Assembly (NCBI GenBank): GCA_025455885.1
Contig: JALOLR010000012.1
Location: 18,928 to 82,927 of the forward strand
Direction of reading: 5' to 3'
Length of the DNA: 64,000 nt
DNA from: Acidimicrobiales bacterium
Lineage (GTDB): Bacteria; Actinomycetota; Acidimicrobiia; Acidimicrobiales; Acidimicrobilacustridaceae
A program made the translations under genes and the position numbers. Within the stretch, counting starts at the first letter, position 1. Each line of letters begins with the position of its first letter. Under the pieces are notes generated by a model that saw only the letters and a list, made by a program, of their open reading frames with translations, ran no database searches and was not told the DNA's origin. Positions 44,807 to 52,412 of this stretch are shown here, in pieces.

Positions 44807-45571
44807 ATGCCCGACGTCGACACCGGGGTCCCGACGGCCCCGAACGCACCTGTGCCCCGGCGCCGGTCGGTGCCCCTGGTGGCGGTCGTGGCCGCCGTGG
44901 TCGTGGTGGTCGTCGCGGTGGCGGTGGTGCTGGTCGGCCGCGTCGGCGACGACGAGCCGGCTGGGGTCGAGGCCGCCGAGGAGCTCGTCGCGGCCTTCGA
45001 GCGCCAGCTCGACGCCACCTACCGCCTGGACGGCGAGTTCGTCCGGACCCGGGCCGACGGGGAGCGCCTCGAGTCGGGCCTGCTGGTCGTGCAGCGCCCG
45101 CCGGACCGGCTGCAGCGCTCGCTGGGGAGCACCGTCGGTGTGGTCGGGGGGCGGACCGTCAACTGCGGGGTCCCGGTGGCGGGGGGTGCGTACAGCTGCG
45201 CGACGGGGGCGGCGGCGGCACCGTGGCCGGAGCGCCGCGAGGAGCAGCTCGCCGCCGTGCGCCAGTTCGTGCTCGGCGACGACCCCGTGTACGCCGTCGT
45301 CGCCTCCGGGGAGGGGTGCTTCGAGCTGCTCCGTCGCCGGGAGGGTGTCGAGGCCACGTACGGCGCGCGGGCCGAGCTCTGCTTCGATGGGCCCACCGGC
45401 GCGCTGCGTCGTCTGGAGGTCGCCCGCGACGGCGGCACCGTCGACGTGCTCGACGCGGTCCTCGTCACCGCTCAGGTGAACGACGGCGACTTCGACCTCA
45501 CCGCCGACGAGACCTACGATCCGACCGCACCGGCCGGGACCGACCCCGGTCCCGTCGCTGCGGAGGAGTAG
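44807..45571 (+). CDS. Membrane-anchored extracytoplasmic protein of unknown function
   Basis: A 254-residue protein that I do not recognise. A short Pro-rich cytoplasmic tail precedes one membrane helix (residues ~22-45). The external domain has four cysteines (NCGVPV, YSCAT, EGCFEL, ELCFDG), suggesting two disulfides, and the pattern GEFVRTRADGERLESGLLVVQRPPDRLQ seen in lipoprotein-carrier-like beta folds, here quoted as LESGLLVVQRPPDRL. It ends 3 bp before the next small gene. Confidence 0.75.
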   Translation: MPDVDTGVPTAPNAPVPRRRSVPLVAVVAAVVVVVVAVAVVLVGRVGDDEPAGVEAAEELVAAFERQLDATYRLDGEFVRTRADGERLESGLLVVQRPPDRLQRSLGSTVGVVGGRTVNCGVPVAGGAYSCATGAAAAPWPERREEQLAAVRQFVLGDDPVYAVVASGEGCFELLRRREGVEATYGARAELCFDGPTGALRRLEVARDGGTVDVLDAVLVTAQVNDGDFDLTADETYDPTAPAGTDPGPVAAEE

Positions 45572-45574
45572 CCC

Positions 45575-45778
45575 GTGTTCCTCGGAGAGGACCTGTTGCC
45601 CTGGATGGTGCTGGCCATCGGCGCAGCGCTCGTCGTGGGCACCGGGCTGGCCCTGGTGCGCCCACGCCAGGACCCCGAGGGCAACGACCTCGCCCGCCCG
45701 CCCGTGGCCCGCAGCGTCGTGATGATCGCCGTGGGCGGCATCGCCGCGGCGTGGGGCCTGGCCAGCCTGGCGAGCTGA
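45575..45778 (+). CDS. Small two-helix membrane protein
   Basis: A 67-residue protein with two predicted membrane helices (residues ~8-27 and 47-65) and a charged loop between them (PRQDPEGNDLARPP). GTG start with a GGAGGAG site 7 nt upstream. Function unknown; co-transcribed with its neighbours. Confidence 0.65.
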   Translation: MFLGEDLLPWMVLAIGAALVVGTGLALVRPRQDPEGNDLARPPVARSVVMIAVGGIAAAWGLASLAS

Positions 45779-45787
45779 GGTCCACCG

Positions 45788-46657
45788 ATGGCCGAGCTCC
45801 GCGGCAGGCACCGCCCCTCCGTGCTCCTGGTCCGGGCCGACGACCGTCCCGGGATCGTGGCCGCGGTGGCCAACCTCATCGCCGACGCGGGCGGGAACAT
45901 CGCCAACGCCGACCAGCACACCGACCGGGCCTCGCGGGTCTTCCTCCAGCGCATCGAGATCGACGGTGACCCCGACTGGTCGCGGCTCGGGCAGGGGCTG
46001 GCCGACGCCGCCGAGCGCCTCGCCCTGCGCTACGACCTCCACCACCCGGGGGTCCCCACCCGGATGGTGCTGGCGTGCTCGACCGACCTGTCGTGTGCCG
46101 CCGACGTCCTCGGGCGGGTGGCGCTCGGCGAGCTCGACGCCGAGGTGGTGGCGGTCGTGTCGGACAAGGACGCCGCCGAGGCGCTCGCCGACCGTCACGA
46201 CGTCGCGTTCCGGTCCGTGGCCGGTGGACTCGAGGGAGCGTCGCGGGCCGCCCAGGAGCAGCTGGTCGCCGACGTCCTCGACGAGCTCGACCCCGACCTC
46301 GTGGTGCTGGCGCGGTACATGCGCATCCTCCCGGCGTCGATCACCGAGGCGTGGACGGGTCGGATGATCAACATCCACCACTCCTTCCTGCCCGCCTTCG
46401 CCGGCGCCCGGCCCTACCACCGGGCCCACGAGCGGGGGGTGAAGGTCATCGGGGCCACGGCCCACTACGTGACCGCCGAGCTCGACGCCGGGCCGATCAT
46501 CGCCCAGCGGGTGACCGCCGTGACCCATCGCGACGAGGTCGAGGACCTGGTGCGCAAGGGCCGCGACGTGGAGCGCCAGACGCTGGCCGACGCGGTGCGC
46601 CTCCACCTCGAGCACCGGGTGCTGGTGTGGGACAACCGGACGTGCGTCTTCGCCTGA
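45788..46657 (+). CDS. purU: Formyltetrahydrofolate deformylase
   Basis: A 289-residue enzyme that hydrolyses 10-formyl-THF to formate and THF, balancing one-carbon pools. An N-terminal ACT domain (VLLVRADDRPGIVAAVANLI) is followed by the formyltransferase-like domain with NIHHSFLPAFAGARPYHRAH and KVIGATAHYVTAELDAGPII, including the catalytic Asn/His/Asp set. Ends 75 bp before the coiled-coil gene block. Confidence 0.95.
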   Translation: MAELRGRHRPSVLLVRADDRPGIVAAVANLIADAGGNIANADQHTDRASRVFLQRIEIDGDPDWSRLGQGLADAAERLALRYDLHHPGVPTRMVLACSTDLSCAADVLGRVALGELDAEVVAVVSDKDAAEALADRHDVAFRSVAGGLEGASRAAQEQLVADVLDELDPDLVVLARYMRILPASITEAWTGRMINIHHSFLPAFAGARPYHRAHERGVKVIGATAHYVTAELDAGPIIAQRVTAVTHRDEVEDLVRKGRDVERQTLADAVRLHLEHRVLVWDNRTCVFA

Positions 46658-46690
46658 CGACGTCCCCTCGCACCCGGCGCCCGAACGTCG

Positions 46691-46707
46691 TACAGTGGAG
46701 TCCCACT
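46691..46707 (+). promoter_or_regulatory. Promoter before the first coiled-coil gene
   Basis: TACAGT (46691-46696) is a likely -10. AGTGG and CCACT (46694-46707) form a 5-bp hairpin over the expected start of transcription. There is no PHO-box repeat here, unlike the two downstream promoters. Confidence 0.4.
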
Positions 46708-46732
46708 CTGAGAAGTGAGGCGGTGACGTTCC

Positions 46733-47155
46733 GTGACTGAATCTCGCAGCACCGGGGCTGCCGACCTGCCCCGTCGACCCGCCGGCCGCCCGACGCTCGA
46801 CCTGCGCTACGGCGAGGCGGCCTGGACGTTGCGGCGGTTGCAGGCCCAGGTCCTGCACGCCCGCCGCCAGCTGGCCGCCACCCGCGCCGAGGTGGCCGCG
46901 GCCGCCCGCGACCGGGCCGCCGAGTCGTCGACGGCCACCGAGCCCCGCTTCGGCGCCCCCCTCCTCGCCGCGCAGGAGGAGATCGCCGAGGGGTGGGCGG
47001 CGACCGCGCGGGCCGCCGAGGCGGCCCTCGACGCCACCGAGGCCGAGGTGCTGCGCATCCGTGCGGCTGTCGAGGCCGAGGCGCAGGTGCTCGCCGAGAG
47101 CGCCGCTCGGCTGCGCACGATGCCGGTGCCCGGTGCCGCACCGGGGAACCCGTGA
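46733..47155 (+). CDS. Soluble coiled-coil protein (cluster member 1)
   Basis: A 140-residue Ala/Glu/Arg-rich protein with heptad-like helices (RRLQAQVLHARRQLAATRAE, 20 residues; ATEAEVLRIRAAVEAEAQVL) and no signal or membrane helix. I recognise no family. It is the first of seven similar proteins between 46.7 and 52.4 kb. GTG start after a GAGG site; its stop overlaps the next GTG. Confidence 0.7.
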   Translation: MTESRSTGAADLPRRPAGRPTLDLRYGEAAWTLRRLQAQVLHARRQLAATRAEVAAAARDRAAESSTATEPRFGAPLLAAQEEIAEGWAATARAAEAALDATEAEVLRIRAAVEAEAQVLAESAARLRTMPVPGAAPGNP

Positions 47156-47820
47156 CCGCCGCGTCCGATCCCACCCTCCATGCCGAGGGGGTGTCGCCGG
47201 TGGCCGGATCCGAGGCGGCTCTGCTCGAGCTGCGCCGTGAGATCGCCCGCCTCGGCGCCGACCTCGTCGGCATCGAGGCCGAGACGGCGGCGCTGCGCGA
47301 GTTCGGCCCGGAGGGCCGGCCCGAGCCGGTCGAACCCGACATGTCGGCGGTGATGGCCGAGGAGTTGGCGACGGCGACGGTCGCTCGGGAGCGTGCCGAG
47401 ATGGCCCGGTTCCTCGACGGCACCGAGGCGGCGTGCGAGGCCCGCCTCGCCGAGGCCCGCCGGGAGGCGGGGCGGATCCTCGACGCGGCCCGCGACGACC
47501 TCGCCGACGCGCTGGTCGCCCGCGGCGAGGCGGTCGAGGCCGTGCTGGTCGAGCCGCCCGCGGCGGCGCCCGTCGCGACCCCGTCGGCGGAGGACGTCGC
47601 CGAGGGACCGGGTCCCGAGTCGCCCGCCGAGTCGCCCGCCGACGGATCCCCGATCGACGAGCTCCGGACGTCACCGGACGTCGAGACCCCGACCGAGGTC
47701 GTCCCGGAGCGCCGGCGCGTGACCGGCGCGCTGCGCGGTGTGGTCTACGCCGTGCTCGGCTTCGTGGTGGTGCTGCTCGTGACCCAGGTGATCGTGGTGC
47801 TGCTCGCCGTGCTCGACTGA
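47152..47820 (+). CDS. Coiled-coil protein with C-terminal membrane anchor (cluster member 2)
   Basis: A 222-residue protein. Residues 20-125 are helical with a segment AEARREAGRILDAARDDLAD shared in style with its neighbours. A disordered Pro/Glu linker follows, then a single C-terminal membrane helix (VVYAVLGFVVVLLVTQVIVV). This makes it a tail-anchored protein with the coiled coil in the cytoplasm. GTG overlaps the upstream stop. Function unknown. Confidence 0.72.
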   Translation: MTAASDPTLHAEGVSPVAGSEAALLELRREIARLGADLVGIEAETAALREFGPEGRPEPVEPDMSAVMAEELATATVARERAEMARFLDGTEAACEARLAEARREAGRILDAARDDLADALVARGEAVEAVLVEPPAAAPVATPSAEDVAEGPGPESPAESPADGSPIDELRTSPDVETPTEVVPERRRVTGALRGVVYAVLGFVVVLLVTQVIVVLLAVLD

Positions 47821-47884
47821 ACCGGACGAAAGCGCGGAGCGTTTTCCGAACGTTCGGCGGCCTGCCGTAGCGAAGGCGACGAGT

Positions 47885-47928
47885 GTTCACAGCCGGTTCA
47901 GGTTCGCGCCACCTGCCCTGCTTAACGT
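47885..47928 (+). promoter_or_regulatory. PHO-box promoter 1: 11-nt direct repeats plus TAACGT -10
   Basis: GTTCACAGCCG (47885-47895) and GTTCAGGTTCG (47896-47906) are adjacent 11-nt repeats matching the Streptomyces PhoP PHO-box unit (GTTCACC-type). After 16 bp comes TAACGT (47923-47928) and 7 nt later the GTG start. The repeats cover the -35 region, as in activator-dependent Pho promoters. Confidence 0.75.
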
Positions 47929-47935
47929 CGGGAAC

Positions 47936-48412
47936 GTGCCGATCGCCAAGGTTTCTGGCCCCAACCCGCTCGCCCGGATCGATCGCTCCCGCCTCGAGGA
48001 GGCGCTCAACGCCCGGGTCTCGTCGGAGAGCTGGGCGGTCCGGATCCTCCAGGTCCGGATCCTGCGCATCGAGCGCGAGCTGGAGGCCCTCGAGGGGCCG
48101 TCCGCTCCCGACGGCGAGCTCACCCGACGCCTGGCCGGGGTGATCCGTGAAGCGCAGCAACGTGCCCGCCACGAGCGTGACGCGACCGGCCGGCGCACCG
48201 CGGAGATCATCGAGCGGGCCGAGGCCGACGCCCGTTCGCTCATCGAGGCGGCGCACCGCGAGGCGGCGTCGGTGCGTTCGGCGGCTCGCCTGCTGCGCGA
48301 CGTCGGCTCCGTCGAGGTCCCGGTCGGTGCGGCCACCGCGGCCTCGGCCGGCAGCGACGCCCCGGGTGGGGAGATCGCCTCGGCGGGTGCGCCCGAGCCC
48401 TTGGCGGTCTGA
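47936..48412 (+). CDS. Soluble coiled-coil protein (cluster member 3)
   Basis: A 158-residue protein: a short N-terminus, helices around residues 15-50 (VRILQVRILRIERELEALEG, 20 residues) and a long coiled coil at 60-105 (RAEADARSLIEAAHREAASV). No membrane helix. First gene behind PHO-box promoter 1 and followed 6 bp later by the tail-anchored member. GTG start, probably leaderless. Confidence 0.72.
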   Translation: MPIAKVSGPNPLARIDRSRLEEALNARVSSESWAVRILQVRILRIERELEALEGPSAPDGELTRRLAGVIREAQQRARHERDATGRRTAEIIERAEADARSLIEAAHREAASVRSAARLLRDVGSVEVPVGAATAASAGSDAPGGEIASAGAPEPLAV

Positions 48413-48418
48413 GCACCG

Positions 48419-49333
48419 ATGTCGGCCGTGTCACCCGCCACCGAGCTGTTGGTCCCGCCCGACCTCCCCGCGTCGGAGAACCCTCTCGAATCCGAGGTCC
48501 GGGCGCTCGAGGTCCGGCTGGCGTCGCTCGAGGAGCGGCGGTCGTCGGCCGTGCGACGCCGGGCGGCGAGCGATCCCGACTCCGAGGTGGGTCGCGCCGC
48601 CCTGGCCCTCGCCCACGAGCTCGCCGAGGACATCATCCGTGACGGGCGGGCCGCGTCCCGCGACGCGCTGCGGGCCGCCGAGAGCGCGGCGGCGGCCCGG
48701 GTCGCCGTCGCCGTCCGCGACGCCCACGAGATCCTCGTCGAGGCCCGCCTCGATCTGACCCGCGCGCTCGACGAGCGGGCGGCGTTCGCCGAGACGATCC
48801 TGGCCACCCCGCCGGCGGAGCTGCCCGAACTGCTCGGATCGACGTCCTCCGCGCCGGCCACCCGGCTGGCCGAGGCGATCCACTCGACCCTCGGCGACGA
48901 GGTCGTCATCGACCTCGTCGAGCCGGCCGCCGTGGAGCCGACCGCGGTGGCGGAGGAGCCGGTCGGATCGTCGCCGGAGGGTCCGACGGCCGAGGTCCGC
49001 ACCGAGCTCGCCCACCTGCCGGACCCTCCGGCCGTGGGCGTGCGCCCCGACGTCGCGGTAGCGCCGGCGCCGGCGCTCGACCCCGACGCAGCGATCGGCC
49101 ACGACGATCATGCCACCGAGGCCACGCTCGGCTACGAGGAGCTCGCCGACCTCGAGACGGAGGACGACGAGGAGCGCCCCGCCCCTCCGGCGGCGATCGA
49201 GGACCGCTCGACCGCCTTCTGGCGGGAGCAGGAGGGCGCCCGTTCCCAGGCCTGGCTCCGGCCGCTCGAGATCGTCGTCCCGCTGCTCGCCGCCGCCCTG
49301 ATCGTCGTGTTGTTGCTGCTCTTCTGGGGCTGA
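48419..49333 (+). CDS. Coiled-coil protein with C-terminal membrane anchor (cluster member 4)
   Basis: A 304-residue protein. Coiled coil at residues ~22-120 (SEVRALEVRLASLEERR, VRDAHEILVEARLDLTRAL), then a long acidic Pro/Glu-rich linker, WREQEGARSQAWLRPLE, and a C-terminal membrane helix (IVVPLLAAALIVVLLLLFW). Same soluble-plus-anchored pairing as members 1-2. Function unknown. Confidence 0.72.
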   Translation: MSAVSPATELLVPPDLPASENPLESEVRALEVRLASLEERRSSAVRRRAASDPDSEVGRAALALAHELAEDIIRDGRAASRDALRAAESAAAARVAVAVRDAHEILVEARLDLTRALDERAAFAETILATPPAELPELLGSTSSAPATRLAEAIHSTLGDEVVIDLVEPAAVEPTAVAEEPVGSSPEGPTAEVRTELAHLPDPPAVGVRPDVAVAPAPALDPDAAIGHDDHATEATLGYEELADLETEDDEERPAPPAAIEDRSTAFWREQEGARSQAWLRPLEIVVPLLAAALIVVLLLLFWG

Positions 49334-49352
49334 CGATGGCGGGTTCCTGTCC

Positions 49353-50123
49353 ATGACCGACACCGAGCTCGCCCCTGTGCACGACGACCCGGTCGACCGG
49401 AAGGTCGGCGGGCCGCCCGTCGACCCCCCGTTCGCCTCGGTGCTCCTCGTCGTCGACGACCGCGACTGGCTCACCGCCATGCGGGGGCCGTTGGCGGGCG
49501 AGAGCATCCAGGTCGTGACCGACACCTCCGGGGAGTCGGCCTTCGACGACGAGGCCGCCCGCCGGGTGGACGCCGCCATCATCGACCTCGGGCTCATGGC
49601 GCGCTCGGGCCTCGCCGTCTGCGCGGCGCTGCGGACCCGGTCCAACGCCCCGATCGTGGCGACGTCCGCCGATGCCGACGAAGCCACGGTCCTCGCCGCG
49701 TTCGCGGCGGGCGCCGACCAGTTCGCCCTCCTGTCCACCTCCCCTCGCCAGTTCGTCGCCCGGTTGCGGTCGTTGTTGCGCCGCCACCCCCCGCGGCGGG
49801 TGCCGGTCGAGGAGGTCCCGGTCGGGCCGATCATCCTCGACGCCGATCGGCGGGCGGTCGTGGTCCACGGCGTGCCGCTCGTGCTCTCCGACCAGGAGTA
49901 CCTCGTGCTCGCCGCGCTGATGGCCCGCCCGGGACGGGTGGTGAGCCGCAACGAGCTGTTGGGCGACGTCTCGACGGCCCGCAGCGACCGGGCGCTCGAC
50001 TTCGTGATCCGGCGGTTGCGTCAGAAGCTCGAGGAGACCGACACCCGGCGCAGGATCATCGCCATCCGGGGGGTCGGTTTCCGCTTCGAGGCCGACGACC
50101 TCGTCGGCGGGGTGAGCCGGTGA
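49353..50123 (+). CDS. PhoB/OmpR-family response regulator with degenerate receiver
   Basis: A 256-residue protein. The receiver domain (residues ~28-145) keeps the acidic pair D35/D36, the candidate phosphoacceptor D78 (IIDLGL) and T104, but the conserved lysine (KPF motif) is replaced by LST at 127-129. The C-terminal winged helix (residues ~160-250; LSDQEYLVLAALMARPGRVV, IRRLRQKLEETDTRRR, GVGFRF) is intact. It should bind DNA, perhaps the PHO repeats nearby, but with altered or no phosphorylation control. No histidine kinase is in the window. Confidence 0.88.
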   Translation: MTDTELAPVHDDPVDRKVGGPPVDPPFASVLLVVDDRDWLTAMRGPLAGESIQVVTDTSGESAFDDEAARRVDAAIIDLGLMARSGLAVCAALRTRSNAPIVATSADADEATVLAAFAAGADQFALLSTSPRQFVARLRSLLRRHPPRRVPVEEVPVGPIILDADRRAVVVHGVPLVLSDQEYLVLAALMARPGRVVSRNELLGDVSTARSDRALDFVIRRLRQKLEETDTRRRIIAIRGVGFRFEADDLVGGVSR

Positions 50124-50152
50124 TGGAGAAAGTTGCCTCGTCTCCCGATTCC

Positions 50153-50196
50153 GTTCACCTTGCGTTCAATGGCGCGACGGAGGGCCTCTCTAGCGT
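50153..50196 (+). promoter_or_regulatory. PHO-box promoter 2: 11-nt direct repeats plus TAGCGT -10
   Basis: GTTCACCTTGC (50153-50163) and GTTCAATGGCG (50164-50174) are adjacent PHO-box repeats. TAGCGT (50191-50196) follows after 16 bp and the GTG start after a further 7 nt: exactly the spacing of promoter 1. This should drive the 13-kb unit that includes pstC, pstA, pstS and pstB. Confidence 0.78.
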
Positions 50197-50203
50197 CGCG
50201 TCG

Positions 50204-50863
50204 GTGAGTGCTCCGAACCTCGTCGCGCCCGAGCCGCGTCAGACGCTCGATCCCGAGGCCGTGGCCCGGATCGAGCGCTGGGCGGCGCGCCAGCGCTCGG
50301 AGCTGACCCGACTGACCCTCACCCTGCGCAGCGCCGAGGCACAGGCGGCGAAGGCCGAAGCGGGCCTGGCGTCCCTCGGCGAGGGTGCTCCCGACGAGGT
50401 GTTGGCCGTGGTCGACGCCCGTCTGGCCCGGGCCACCGCCGACGCCGAGGCGTCCGTCGACGCCGCCCGCCGTGACGCCGAGCTGGTGTTGGCCGCGTCC
50501 GCGCAGCACGCCGCCACCATCCTTCGCGACGCCGGGCTGGACCCGTCCCCCACCCTCACCCGTCTGGGCGCCGAGGCCGCTCCGGACACCTCACCGCCGA
50601 AGCTCACCCCGCCGGCGCGGGCGTCGGAGCTCTGGCGCCAGGCCCAGCGGTCGCCGGAGGTCGCGGCGGCATCGGCCCCCCCGACGCCGATCCCCCTCGG
50701 CGGTCGGGACGAGACCGACCCGCTCCCGGCGGCGGCCACCGCGCCGTCACCGGAACGTGACGACGAGGCCGAGGCGGCGCGGGTCTACGAGCTGTTCTGG
50801 AACGACTCGTCATCGGAGCGGACGGCACGCGTGCGACGACGGAGCGAACGGGGAGACGGATGA
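50204..50863 (+). CDS. Soluble coiled-coil protein (cluster member 5)
   Basis: A 219-residue protein with coiled coil at residues ~20-110 (RWAARQRSELTRLTLTLRSA, DAARRDAELVLAASAQHAAT) and a disordered Pro/Ala-rich C-terminus. An in-frame ATG at 50120 would overlap the regulator gene and put PHO box and -10 inside the coding sequence, so GTG 50204, 7 nt after the -10, is preferred. Function unknown. Confidence 0.72.
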   Translation: MSAPNLVAPEPRQTLDPEAVARIERWAARQRSELTRLTLTLRSAEAQAAKAEAGLASLGEGAPDEVLAVVDARLARATADAEASVDAARRDAELVLAASAQHAATILRDAGLDPSPTLTRLGAEAAPDTSPPKLTPPARASELWRQAQRSPEVAAASAPPTPIPLGGRDETDPLPAAATAPSPERDDEAEAARVYELFWNDSSSERTARVRRRSERGDG

Positions 50864-51516
50864 CCGCAGACGGATCGGCCGAGACGACCGCCTCGGTGTC
50901 GGGCAACGGCGTCGCCGCCCCGCCCGCCCCGGAGGGCTCCGACGCGCCGGCGACGGCGCCGACGGTGGACGACCGCGCGCCGGTGGTCCCCGACGATCTC
51001 GCCTGGCAGACCACCTACGACCGGGCCAGCGTCGAGGCGTACCTCTCGCAGGTCGACGCCGAACGGGCGAAGCTCGAGGAGCAGATCGCCGCCGCCGAGG
51101 CCCGCACCGCGGCCGCCCGCGAGCGGGCCGACCGGCTGAAGGCGGCCGACGAGTCGAAGGTGGCCGCCCTGGTGCTGGCTGCCCGGGCCGAGCTCGACCG
51201 CATGGAGTCCGAGCACCGCGCCGCGGTGGACGGCATCCGCTCCGCGGCCCTCGAGAAGGCGGCCCGGATCCTCGAGGTGGCCAGGGCCGAGGCGGCCACG
51301 GTCACCGGTGCCGGCGCCACCATCGCCGGGGTCCTCGGTGCCGACGCCTCGCCGCCGCCGGCATCGTCGCCGGCCGACCCTGTGCCGGCTGACGCTGCAC
51401 CGGTCGCGGCCGTGTCGGTCGACACCGAGACGGAACGGGCGCACGGCGAGCCGGCGGGGAACCCGAGGACGTCGCACGAGGCCAGTGGACCGGAGGATCG
51501 GACCGATGCCGGTTGA
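50860..51516 (+). CDS. Soluble coiled-coil protein (cluster member 6)
   Basis: A 218-residue protein. The disordered N-terminus (1-45) is followed by YDRASVEAYLSQVDAERAKL, which resembles the start of DivIVA-type polar scaffolds, and a long coiled coil to ~residue 150 (EKAARILEVARAEAATV). The C-terminus is disordered. ATG overlaps the upstream stop (ATGA). The DivIVA likeness is a pattern match only. Confidence 0.72.
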   Translation: MTADGSAETTASVSGNGVAAPPAPEGSDAPATAPTVDDRAPVVPDDLAWQTTYDRASVEAYLSQVDAERAKLEEQIAAAEARTAAARERADRLKAADESKVAALVLAARAELDRMESEHRAAVDGIRSAALEKAARILEVARAEAATVTGAGATIAGVLGADASPPPASSPADPVPADAAPVAAVSVDTETERAHGEPAGNPRTSHEASGPEDRTDAG

Positions 51517-52411
51517 CGCCGGCACGCCGACCACGGGTGAGCGACGGGAGCAGCCGACCACGGCCCTCTCCCTGAGCGCCGTGGAGGCGGTGCCCGCCGC
51601 CGAGGTCGAGTCCACCCTCCGTGCCGCCCGGGCCGGGCTGGCGTCGCTGACCCTGCGCCGCAACGCCGCGCAACGTGACGCCGAGCTGGCCGAGGCCGAG
51701 GCTCCCGACGTCGACGCCGAGGCGCTCGCCGCCCGGGAGGCGGCGGCCGCCGCCCGCCGCACCGAGCTCGAGGACGAGATGGTGCAGCGGCGACTGGCGA
51801 TGGTCGAGGAGCGTCGCCGGGTCGAGGCCGAGGCCGAGGCCGAGGTGGAGGCGGCCCGCGTCGAGGCGGCCGCGCTGATGGCCGCGGCGCGCGCCGAGGT
51901 CGAGGCCACGCTGCGCACGGTCGCCCCGCCGGCCGCGCCCGCCCCGCCCGTGTCGCCACCCGTGGCGTCGCTCGTGGCGCCGGCCGTCGAGTCCGCTGCC
52001 GAGCCGGCCGTCGAGCCCGACCTGCCGACGGGGGTCGTCCCGGCCGTCGAGCCCGCCGCCGTCGCCGAGCCCTCGTCCGCAGCACCCCCCGCCGGGGCTG
52101 CGCCCTCGGCCGCCTCGGCGACGCCCTTCCTCGCCTACGTGGTGCCGTCGTCGGGACCGGCCGGCCAGACGCTGCTCCCGCTGCCCGCGCACCCGCAGGC
52201 GGCCCCGGTGCAGCTCGTCGTCGCCCCCGGTTGGGGTCAGTCGCAGCAGGCCTGGGGTCCGCCCCAGCCGGGCTGGGGCCCGCCGCCGACCCCTGCGCCC
52301 GCCCCGGTCGCCCGCCCGACGTTCCGCCAGCGGATCATGCACCTCGACGTGATCCTGCCGCTCCTGGCTGTCGCCATCGTTTTGCTCGTCCTGTTGGCCT
52401 GGGTTGTCTGA
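51506..52411 (+). CDS. Coiled-coil protein with C-terminal membrane anchor (cluster member 7)
   Basis: A 301-residue protein. Coiled coil at ~30-135, very rich in Ala/Glu (RRVEAEAEAEVEAARVEAAA), a Pro/Ala linker, then a Trp/Gly/Pro-rich stretch (GWGQSQQAWGPPQPGWGPPP, 20 residues) and a C-terminal membrane helix (ILPLLAVAIVLLVLLAW). Overlaps the previous gene by 11 bp and ends 1 bp before the pstC ATG. Confidence 0.72.
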   Translation: MPVDAGTPTTGERREQPTTALSLSAVEAVPAAEVESTLRAARAGLASLTLRRNAAQRDAELAEAEAPDVDAEALAAREAAAAARRTELEDEMVQRRLAMVEERRRVEAEAEAEVEAARVEAAALMAAARAEVEATLRTVAPPAAPAPPVSPPVASLVAPAVESAAEPAVEPDLPTGVVPAVEPAAVAEPSSAAPPAGAAPSAASATPFLAYVVPSSGPAGQTLLPLPAHPQAAPVQLVVAPGWGQSQQAWGPPQPGWGPPPTPAPAPVARPTFRQRIMHLDVILPLLAVAIVLLVLLAWVV

Positions 52412-52412
52412 C

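Noticed and set aside
50120..50203. ATG at 50120 as start of coiled-coil member 5
   Set aside because: It would place the PHO box and the -10 inside the gene and overlap the regulator; GTG 50204 fits the leaderless layout.
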